Assembly (NCBI GenBank): GCA_023244865.1
Contig: JAHFLM010000012.1
Span: 1-8,727 of the forward strand
DNA: 8,727 bases
Reading direction: 5' to 3'
Origin: Candidatus Harrisonbacteria bacterium
GTDB taxonomy: Bacteria; Patescibacteriota; Minisyncoccia; UBA6257; UBA11618
The first letter of the stretch is position 1; the number at the start of each line of letters is the position of its first letter. Of the stretch, positions 4,793-8,727 are shown in pieces. The notes under the pieces were generated by a model, which did not search any database, was not told the origin of the DNA, and was given only the letters and a program-made list of their open reading frames with translations. A program made the translations under genes and the position numbers.

Positions 4793-4888
4793 TAGGGCGT
4801 AGCTTAACGGAATCTAAAGCGGTCCAGTGCTCTTGCTTGACGTGAGTAGCGCTCGACAGATTGGTAGGTCCAACTCCTCCCGCCTTAG
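4793..4888 (+). tRNA. tRNA-like gene with abnormal anticodon domain (possibly Ser-type)
   Basis: The acceptor pairs TAGGGCG (4793-4799) with CGCCTTA (4881-4887), and can extend to 8 bp with C4792-G4888. T4800 and A4801 occupy positions 8 and 9. The D-stem GCTT/AAGC (4802-4805 with 4817-4820) encloses a loop containing GG. The T-stem (4864-4868 with 4876-4880, one mismatch) encloses TCCAACT. The 43 nt between D and T arms (4821-4863) do not give a normal 5-bp/7-nt anticodon arm. The best fit is 4822-4827 with 4836-4841 (one mismatch, 8-nt loop), then a long variable region with a small stem (4844-4847 with 4851-4854). That layout, a G at the discriminator position and a possible GCT in the loop hint at a serine-type tRNA. 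No CCA is encoded. Promoter and terminator flank it closely. Alternatives: decayed tRNA, tRNA-derived regulatory RNA, or a small insertion. Confidence 0.5.
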
Positions 4889-4894
4889 TCATTT

Positions 4895-4920
4895 GACTGG
4901 CTTACGAGCCAGTCTTTTCT
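4895..4920 (+). terminator. Terminator of the tRNA-like gene
   Basis: A perfect 8-bp stem (GACTGGCT 4895-4902 with AGCCAGTC 4907-4914), loop TACG, then TTTTCT. It starts 6 bases after the tRNA-like 3' end. Confidence 0.85.
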
Positions 4921-4940
4921 ATTAGGGTGGGGGATGGTAA

Positions 4941-4946
4941 TATAAT
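4941..4946 (+). promoter_or_regulatory. Consensus -10 box (TATAAT) for the VOC gene
   Basis: TATAAT ends 10 bases before the ATG at 4957, so transcription would start within a few bases of the start codon. There is no recognisable -35 box at the right distance, which lowers confidence. Confidence 0.45.
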
Positions 4947-4956
4947 CAAAAATATT

Positions 4957-5355
4957 ATGAATAGAGTAGTTCATTTTGAAATTCAAGTAGATGAGCCCGA
5001 ACGAGCCATTAAATTTTATAAAGACGTTTTTGGCTGGCAGATTGAAAAATTCACCGGTGATCTAGGTTCTGATTATTGGATGGTGATGACGGCCGACAAA
5101 GATAGTAAGGAAATGGGCATTAACGGCGGTTTATTAAAGAGGCCTTGTAAAGCTCCGGCAGCCGGATCTGGCACCAATGCTTATGTTTGCACCATTGTAG
5201 TAGAAAATTTTGATGAAATAGCGAAAAAGATTGTAGTCGCTGGCGGAGTGATGGCTATGCCTAAATTTGCTATTGCCGATATGGCCTGGCAAGGCTATTT
5301 CCTAGACACCGAAGGTAACACTTTCGGCATTCACGAACCATTCAAAAAGGCTTAA
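4957..5355 (+). CDS. VOC superfamily (glyoxalase/bleomycin-resistance fold) protein
   Basis: 132 residues from ATG 4957. The upstream in-frame GTG at 4927 adds ten residues unlike the family start and would lie across the -10 box. VOC proteins build a metal or ligand site from paired beta-alpha-beta-beta-beta modules. Here module 1 is at about residues 2-60 (His6 on strand 1, then a helix with the Ala-Ile-Lys-Phe-Tyr-Lys pattern and Phe-Gly-Trp) and module 2 at about 72-127, ending in Asp-Thr-Glu-Gly-Asn-Thr-Phe-Gly-Ile-His-Glu. Length and both motifs fit single-domain VOC proteins. The substrate cannot be told. No Shine-Dalgarno is present, so it may be leaderless. A second VOC protein ends at the right edge of the window. 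It is convergent with the 5414 gene, with a shared terminator. Confidence 0.87.
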   Translation: MNRVVHFEIQVDEPERAIKFYKDVFGWQIEKFTGDLGSDYWMVMTADKDSKEMGINGGLLKRPCKAPAAGSGTNAYVCTIVVENFDEIAKKIVVAGGVMAMPKFAIADMAWQGYFLDTEGNTFGIHEPFKKA

Positions 5356-5375
5356 TAATTAAAATTTAAAATTAT

Positions 5376-5409
5376 AAAAAATCCACCGGCTTTGTGCGGG
5401 TGGATTTTT
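5376..5409. terminator. Bidirectional terminator between convergent genes
   Basis: A perfect stem pairing AAAAATCCACC-type sequence (from 5377) with GGTGGATTTTT (5399-5409), 11-nt loop, A-run on the left and T-run on the right. It lies between the stop codons of the VOC gene (+) and the 5414-5878 gene (-) and can serve both. Confidence 0.85.
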
Positions 5410-5413
5410 AAAT

Positions 5414-5878
5414 TTAGATTGGATCTCTTTCGGTGTAACGAAACAAATCTCTATTTAAAAGTTTGAGTAGGTAGATCACGGCTGCAATTGGAGCGAAGGG
5501 GAGTGCTGTTAGTTTCATTATCCAAAATGTTTTTCGAGAAACGAAGCATTCTCTGGCAATCTTTTCGTGGTTACTTGTAAGGGAGCAATCAATGGCGCTC
5601 ATATGCCCTAATTTGTCATGGTCTAGACCATCCAATCCCAAATCTTCTTGTAGTTCGGCGATGCGATATTTCTTCGCCGTCTCCCAACTCCAAGGGCAAT
5701 GCAATCTAAATAAATCATTAATTAAGATCTTTAAGCCCTGATAGAAGAAATTGATAATCGGCCTCCAATAGCCATTACTCTCATATCTCACAAATCTACC
5801 ATTAAATTTCGCCCCCGCCGCGTGAGCAAACCAGCTACAAGGAAGAACAGAAATCAAATACCAATAAAAGTAACTCAT
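5414..5878 (-). CDS. Hypothetical membrane-associated protein, 154 aa
   Basis: The ATG at 5878 has a very strong Shine-Dalgarno on the minus strand (AAGGAGGT, 5891-5884) at about 5 nt. The N-terminus (residues 1-24) is aromatic and moderately hydrophobic and could be a signal anchor. Residues about 118-141 form a clear hydrophobic segment followed by a basic, aromatic tail. Between them is a soluble stretch with a Cys-Pro-Trp-Ser-Trp motif (61-65), an acidic Gly/Leu/Asp segment and several His and Cys residues (His87, His92, Cys98, His104, Cys111). No known domain is recognised. It lies downstream of the large ncRNA on the same strand, separated by a terminator and a possible extended -10 promoter at 5907-5935. 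Confidence 0.75.
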   Translation of the reverse strand: MSYFYWYLISVLPCSWFAHAAGAKFNGRFVRYESNGYWRPIINFFYQGLKILINDLFRLHCPWSWETAKKYRIAELQEDLGLDGLDHDKLGHMSAIDCSLTSNHEKIARECFVSRKTFWIMKLTALPFAPIAAVIYLLKLLNRDLFRYTERDPI

Positions 5879-5906
5879 GCGAGACCTCCTTTTAAGAGCT
5901 GGAGAT

Positions 5907-5935
5907 AAAATAGCACTTTTTTTGAAATTTGAAAA
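5907..5935 (-). promoter_or_regulatory. Possible promoter of the 5414-5878 gene
   Basis: On the minus strand TTTTCA (5935-5930), 17-bp spacer ending in TGC, then TATTTT (5912-5907). The extended -10 partly makes up for weak boxes. It would free the gene from dependence on readthrough of the ncRNA terminator. Confidence 0.4.
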
Positions 5936-5968
5936 CCAGCCTACGCTTAAAGCTTCGGCGTGGCGAAG

Positions 5969-6001
5969 TAAAAAGCGACCGCTTCACGGAAGTCGGTCGC
6001 T
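5969..6001 (-). terminator. Terminator of the large structured RNA
   Basis: AGCGACCG (5974-5981) pairs with CGGTCGCT (5994-6001); the stem continues as CTTC/GAAG around a 3-nt loop with one bulged base. On the minus strand it is followed by five Ts (plus-strand A-run 5970-5974). It lies 12 bases past the closing helix of the RNA. Confidence 0.8.
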
Positions 6002-6463
6002 AGAAAAACAAATGGTCAGGCCAGAGCTTAGCCTTTGGAGATTGCCTTTCGGCAGATCTCCCAGATTCAGTCCTTTAACCCTAACTGCGGCAGGTTTGAG
6101 AGAAACCACAGCAGGTCCTAAGGAATCCGGGTACACACATAGAGTCTGGGGAAAGCACTTTCCCCAAGATTGGTAACTCTATATCGAGCATGCCCCACCA
6201 CCGGAAAAACTCAGAAAAGCCGAAGCTAGTTGAATTATTCCTTTAGGCTAATTTCCCTTCACTTTCTTTCGAAAGATCTCAACCATCCGGCATAGCCACA
6301 ACTCCCACGCGTCTTCCCATGGAAGCGCTGGATCATGTGCTTTGGCCACTCTCGCCGTTGTGGACTCAAATTCTATCTCTTTAGAGTTTGAGTCAAGGAA
6401 GTCGCGATTGCTTTCCTCTCTGGATTTCCCGTCCTGACCAAGTGTATCAAAGAACTAATTGGA
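5969..6463 (-). ncRNA. Large structured non-coding RNA, about 430-490 nt, unassigned
   Basis: No credible protein frame exists in 5890-6518. On the minus strand a promoter (6470-6499) starts a transcript near 6463 and the terminator ends it near 5969. The ends close on each other: 6433-6440 pair with 6013-6020 (8 bp, P1), and 6418-6423 with 6021-6026 (6 bp, P2). Inside are GACTCAAA/TTTGAGTC (6363-6370 with 6387-6394), CCACAAC/GTTGTGG (6296-6302 with 6357-6363), CTTCC/GGAAG (6313-6317 with 6321-6325), ATAGAGT/ACTCTAT (6139-6145 with 6176-6182) enclosing an 8-bp GGGGAAAG/CTTTCCCC stem (6148-6155 with 6158-6165), and GGAGAT/ATCTCC (6037-6042 with 6056-6061) capped by a GAAA tetraloop. Size and end-pairing resemble RNase P RNA, and a GAGGAAAG stretch near the 5' end is reminiscent, but the P4 partner and the other conserved blocks are not visible. 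No tRNA-like end as in tmRNA. Confidence 0.65.
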
Positions 6464-6469
6464 AATTTA

Positions 6470-6499
6470 AGTATAATATATCATAAAAATCTTTGTCAA
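6470..6499 (-). promoter_or_regulatory. Sigma70-type promoter of the large ncRNA
   Basis: On the minus strand TTGACA (6499-6494), 18-bp spacer, TATACT (6475-6470). Boxes and spacing are identical to the promoter at 1073-1102 and the first bases after the -35 also match. Predicted start near 6463. Confidence 0.7.
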
Positions 6500-6500
6500 A

Positions 6501-6509
6501 TGCTATACT
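6501..6509 (+). promoter_or_regulatory. Extended -10 promoter of the YiiX-like gene
   Basis: TGC followed by TATACT (6504-6509), ending 9 bases before the ATG at 6519, so the mRNA would have almost no leader. It overlaps the upstream edge of the divergent ncRNA promoter. A second -10-like TATAAT at 6472-6477 would give a leader of about 35 nt, also without a Shine-Dalgarno. Confidence 0.5.
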
Positions 6510-6518
6510 AAAAAAGTT

Positions 6519-7298
6519 ATGAGGAAACTTTTATTTTTATTTATAATTTCTCTTGTTTTTGTATTTTCTCAGGTTAATGCCGAGGATAAGCCGGTTCCTT
6601 GTAATAATACCTACAAACCGGGGACGATGATTTTATTTAGAAATGGCGGCACTAGTGAGCTCACTCACAGCATAGTAACTGGTGGGGCCTTTAACCACGC
6701 AGGTATTATTTTTAAAGACAAAGATGGCGTGGATAAATTAGCACATTTTCTTGGTGGTAAAGGCCCTTTCGGTTTGGGCTCGAGCTCCGACATTAAAACA
6801 GGACTAATTTTTGAAGAAAACCCAGATAAGTATCTTAATAATGAAGTAATAGAAAGTAAGAATGGCGGTATTTGGAAGCGCGATCCACTTGTGGATTTAA
6901 CAGCTGAAAAATCTAAAGAGTTAACTGAATTTATTCTTGAGCATAAAGACGACGCTTTTTCTCCAAGTAAAATGCAGCAAATAGCGGGCCTTGGTTTTAA
7001 AGTTAGACCGCCGCTCTTAACGCGCAAGCCACCAACCGAAGATTGCCCCGACGAATATTTTTGCTCTGAGTTTGTGGCGACGACCCTAACTCAAACTGGC
7101 ATTGTAAACAGAATCCGTATCGTCCACCCCTCTTTAATACCCTTTCTTCCACCCACAGTTGAGTATTTCTATCTCAATCCTCCCGGTATCAGTCCGGCCG
7201 CCTTAGCAATGGATAATATTGTAGATTTAAGTGGCACTTATGGCCCACCAGTAAAACTAAGATTTCCCAAAGCTAAGCCAGAAGGGAATAAAAAATAG
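6519..7298 (+). CDS. Secreted YiiX-type permuted NlpC/P60 (papain-like fold) protein
   Basis: 259 residues. An N-terminal signal peptide (basic Arg-Lys, hydrophobic core, Val-Asn-Ala cleavage site after residue 21) sends it across the membrane. The mature part starts with the family's strand motif Pro-Gly-Thr-Met-Ile-Leu-Phe-Arg, followed by His60 in Phe-Asn-His-Ala-Gly-Ile. Glu112 sits in Val-Ile-Glu-Ser and Cys182 in Tyr-Phe-Cys-Ser-Glu-Phe-Val. This His...Glu...Cys order is that of the circularly permuted NlpC/P60 group (YiiX/YaeF-like), so the likely activity is hydrolysis of an amide or thioester bond in peptidoglycan or a lipid-linked substrate. The residues from about 195 are Pro-rich, with a Lys-rich tail. 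No Shine-Dalgarno; the start is set by the signal peptide and the nearby -10 box. Divergent from the large ncRNA. Confidence 0.85.
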   Translation: MRKLLFLFIISLVFVFSQVNAEDKPVPCNNTYKPGTMILFRNGGTSELTHSIVTGGAFNHAGIIFKDKDGVDKLAHFLGGKGPFGLGSSSDIKTGLIFEENPDKYLNNEVIESKNGGIWKRDPLVDLTAEKSKELTEFILEHKDDAFSPSKMQQIAGLGFKVRPPLLTRKPPTEDCPDEYFCSEFVATTLTQTGIVNRIRIVHPSLIPFLPPTVEYFYLNPPGISPAALAMDNIVDLSGTYGPPVKLRFPKAKPEGNKK

Positions 7299-7306
7299 AC
7301 CTTTCT

Positions 7307-7335
7307 TTGCCAAAACTCTCGATTTAGGCTAAAGT
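7307..7335 (+). promoter_or_regulatory. Promoter of the tRNA-Ser/amidotransferase/HAD unit
   Basis: TTGCCA (7307-7312), 17-bp spacer, TAAAGT (7330-7335). The start would be near 7342, about 6 bases before the mature tRNA 5' end. Confidence 0.5.
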
Positions 7336-7347
7336 AAGCTCATTATT

Positions 7348-7437
7348 GGAGAGGTGTCCGAGTGGTTTAAGGAGACAGTCTTGAAAACTGTTATGGGGGA
7401 AACTCCATCGAGAGTTCGAATCTCTCCCTCTCCGCCA
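7348..7437 (+). tRNA. tRNA-Ser(TGA)
   Basis: Acceptor GGAGAGG (7348-7354) pairs with CCTCTCC (7427-7433), then G73 and an encoded CCA (7435-7437). The anticodon loop begins TTGAAAA at 7381, with anticodon TGA. A long variable arm (GGGGGAAACTCC region) and T-loop TTCGAAT follow, as expected for a class II serine tRNA. The next ORF starts two bases after the CCA. Confidence 0.95.
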
Positions 7438-7439
7438 AA

Positions 7440-7997
7440 ATGAAAATTTTAGTTATAGATAATGGCACTAGTTATTTGCCTCAGCTAAAAAATCTTCTTT
7501 CTGGTCACGATATTTGCGTCATCGATTATTCTGAAATCAGTGCCACTGATATTAACAGCTTTAATCTTATTATTCTCTCTGGTGGGCATAAGTTTTCCGT
7601 AAAAGGAAGCGATGAGCAGCTTAATCAAGAGATGGAGTTAGTTAAGAATTCCAGCAAGCCTATTTTTGGAATTTGTTTTGGATTCGAGGTTGTTGCCTAT
7701 ACTTTTGGGGCAAAACTTAAGCTTATGGAGAGTAAGGAGCTTGGTGTTATTGATATTAGGGTGGTCGAGTCAGATAAAATATTCTCCAATATCTCAAATT
7801 TTCAAGTTTTTGAAAGTCATCGCTGGATTATTGAAGAATCAGTCTCTGATTTAACGGTGCTGGCGCGATCCAAAGATGGCATAGAAGCAATTAAGCACAA
7901 AAATAGGCCAATATATGGGGTACAGTTTCATCCTGAAATGTTTGTAGAGAAAACATGTGGAGATGAACTTTTTAGCAACTTTCTAAAGACTATATGA
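7440..7997 (+). CDS. Class I glutamine amidotransferase
   Basis: 185 residues, a stand-alone class I (triad) glutaminase domain, which releases ammonia from glutamine for a partner synthetase. The N-terminus (Ile-Leu-Val-Ile-Asp-Asn-Gly-Thr) is the usual first strand, followed by the Leu-Ser-Gly-Gly-His oxyanion turn (46-50). The nucleophile Cys79 is in Gly-Ile-Cys-Phe-Gly, and His164 with Glu166 in Gln-Phe-His-Pro-Glu complete the triad, so it looks active. The residue after the nucleophile elbow is Phe-Glu, where Gly-His-Gln is common. No synthetase domain is fused, as in GuaA or CarA small-subunit relatives, and the partner is not in the window. The ATG is two bases after tRNA-Ser, leaving no room for a Shine-Dalgarno. 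It overlaps the HAD gene by ATGA, implying coupled translation. Specific substrate unknown. Confidence 0.9.
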   Translation: MKILVIDNGTSYLPQLKNLLSGHDICVIDYSEISATDINSFNLIILSGGHKFSVKGSDEQLNQEMELVKNSSKPIFGICFGFEVVAYTFGAKLKLMESKELGVIDIRVVESDKIFSNISNFQVFESHRWIIEESVSDLTVLARSKDGIEAIKHKNRPIYGVQFHPEMFVEKTCGDELFSNFLKTI

Positions 7998-8614
7998 AAC
8001 ATTTAATTTTTGATTTTGATGGGGTGCTAGGGGATACGAGCGATTCCAGAATAGAGGTACTGCAAGAAATGGATGGGAAGTCTAAAGAAGAGATTTTGAT
8101 CTCTAGTGACCTTTATTTTACTAAATCTACTCACACTCGGGATTTAAATATGAGCGATCAAGCTTTGGGTGACTTGCAGAGCTGGATAACTAAGTTTGGA
8201 ACTTTGTTGTCTAAAAAAGAATTTAATTTATTCCACGACTTTATTGAGGAAATAAAGAAAATCTCGGATGCTAATCTAGCTGTGGTTTCCAGCGGTTCAA
8301 ATATTTATGTTAAGCCAAGATTAGAAAATTGCGGCTTAGAATTTTCTCATACCCTAACCTTTGAAGATCACCACTCTAAAGAAGAGAAGGTGGAGATGAT
8401 TTGTAAGGATTGGGGTGTGTCGGTCAAAGACGTCTATTTTTTTACTGACACGATTTCTGATGTCGTGGAGCTTGAAAATTTATTGGGTAAAAATAAGATT
8501 TATGGTTGCGCTTGGGGTTATCAAGGAAGGGATAGATTGCTCTCGGTTTTAGAAGAGGGGAATGTGCTAACTAATTTTTCGGATATTGGGAAAATTTTCA
8601 CCAATCAAAATTAG
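7994..8614 (+). CDS. HAD-superfamily hydrolase (phosphatase-like)
   Basis: 206 residues with the four HAD motifs in order. Motif I is Asp7-Phe-Asp9-Gly-Val-Leu (Asp7 the nucleophile, Asp9 the acid/base). Motif II is Ser99/Ser100 in Val-Val-Ser-Ser-Gly-Ser. Motif III is a Lys at about 129-132, and motif IV is Thr-Asp152-Thr-Ile-Ser-Asp156. A helical cap of about 70 residues lies between motifs I and II. HAD enzymes of this layout dephosphorylate small phospho-metabolites through an aspartyl-phosphate. The start codon overlaps the amidotransferase stop (ATGA), so the two are translationally coupled and probably serve one small-molecule pathway. Which one cannot be told. No Shine-Dalgarno is needed given the overlap. 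Confidence 0.9.
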   Translation: MKHLIFDFDGVLGDTSDSRIEVLQEMDGKSKEEILISSDLYFTKSTHTRDLNMSDQALGDLQSWITKFGTLLSKKEFNLFHDFIEEIKKISDANLAVVSSGSNIYVKPRLENCGLEFSHTLTFEDHHSKEEKVEMICKDWGVSVKDVYFFTDTISDVVELENLLGKNKIYGCAWGYQGRDRLLSVLEEGNVLTNFSDIGKIFTNQN

Positions 8615-8636
8615 GCTTATTATTTTTTTATCTCAA

Positions 8637-8727
8637 TTAATTAGTTGGCATTTTTGCCATGTCCATGTGGAGCATGCACCATCTGTGACCATCGGGGTCT
8701 TCAAAGCCAAAAGCGTACATCCAACCT
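8637..8727 (-). CDS. VOC superfamily protein, C-terminal end only (5' part outside window)
   Basis: The minus strand is open from the window edge to the TAA at 8639-8637 and gives 29 residues. They contain Trp-Met-Tyr, then Phe-Glu-Asp-Pro-Asp-Gly-His-Arg-Trp and a Met-Asp-Met ending, which match the last strands of VOC/glyoxalase-fold proteins (the Asp-Pro-Asp-Gly-His turn plus the final strand). The fragment is too short to name a subfamily. It is convergent with the HAD gene, with only 22 AT-rich bases between stops and no hairpin seen there. Confidence 0.8.
   Translation of the reverse strand, partial: GWMYAFGFEDPDGHRWCMLHMDMAKMPTN

Noticed and set aside
4927..4956. GTG start adding ten residues to the VOC protein
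   Set aside because: The extension does not resemble the family N-terminus and spans the TATAAT box. ATG 4957 gives the standard start.
5877..6176. Plus-strand 99-aa ORF over the ncRNA region
   Set aside because: Arg/Leu/Pro-rich translation of structured-RNA sequence. It starts at the edge of the opposite-strand gene and has no ribosome site.
6013..6440. Identification of the large RNA as RNase P RNA, SRP RNA or tmRNA
   Set aside because: Only isolated words match (GAGGAAAG, GGTCAGG). The P4 pairing partner and other RNase P blocks, the SRP GGAA tip with its asymmetric loop, and the tmRNA tRNA-like end were not found. Left unassigned.
8646..8659. Small TGGCA/TGCCA hairpin near the right edge as a terminator
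   Set aside because: It lies inside the end of the minus-strand VOC gene, and neither strand has a T-run directly after the stem.
1..8727. CRISPR array, insertion-sequence transposase or replication origin
   Set aside because: No regularly spaced direct repeats, no transposase or integrase frame and no clustered DnaA-like boxes were seen.

Overview
The window looks like an AT-rich accessory stretch of a small-genome bacterium, most plausibly a Patescibacteria/CPR (Parcubacteria-like) member. This rests on indirect signs: many short orphan proteins with few recognisable enzymes, a mix of Shine-Dalgarno-led and apparently leaderless genes, and two orphans whose sequence style I associate from memory with Parcubacteria hypotheticals. 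No taxonomic marker is present.

Positions 1-2480: the 3' part of an unrecognised gene ends in a hairpin terminator (767-807). Two divergent promoters sharing one palindromic -35 box (1051-1102) drive a small membrane protein (-) and a small zinc-ribbon protein (+). A second plus-strand unit (promoter 1432-1460) carries two unknown proteins. It ends in a second copy of the first gene's last ~17 codons plus its terminator (2353-2437), so the orphan genes lie between two related gene tails.

Positions 2480-4100: a NUDIX-like gene (-) with its own promoter and terminator; a 214-aa unknown protein (+) with a clear promoter and terminator; and tRNA-Gly(GCC) (-) followed by a 20-bp terminator hairpin. 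A degenerate echo of that terminator and the tRNA end sits at 3060-3117.

Positions 4240-5410: a small single-pass membrane protein (-), a 131-bp REP/BIME-like inverted repeat, a tRNA-like gene with normal acceptor, D and T arms but an abnormal anticodon domain, and a VOC/glyoxalase-fold protein (+).

Positions 5414-6518: an unknown membrane-associated protein (-). Upstream of it is about 500 bp with no credible ORF that reads, on the minus strand, as one large structured RNA of about 430-490 nt. It has its own TTGACA/TATACT promoter, 5' and 3' ends that pair with each other, several internal hairpins (one GNRA-capped) and a hairpin/U-run terminator. I could not assign it to RNase P RNA, tmRNA, SRP RNA or an intron, and it is the strongest candidate for something undescribed here.

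Positions 6519-8727: a secreted YiiX-type permuted papain-fold protein with H, E and C all present; then tRNA-Ser(TGA) whose encoded CCA ends two bases before the ATG of a class I glutamine amidotransferase, which overlaps a HAD-family phosphatase by ATGA (a probable tRNA-mRNA operon). The right edge holds the C-terminal 29 residues of another VOC protein on the minus strand.
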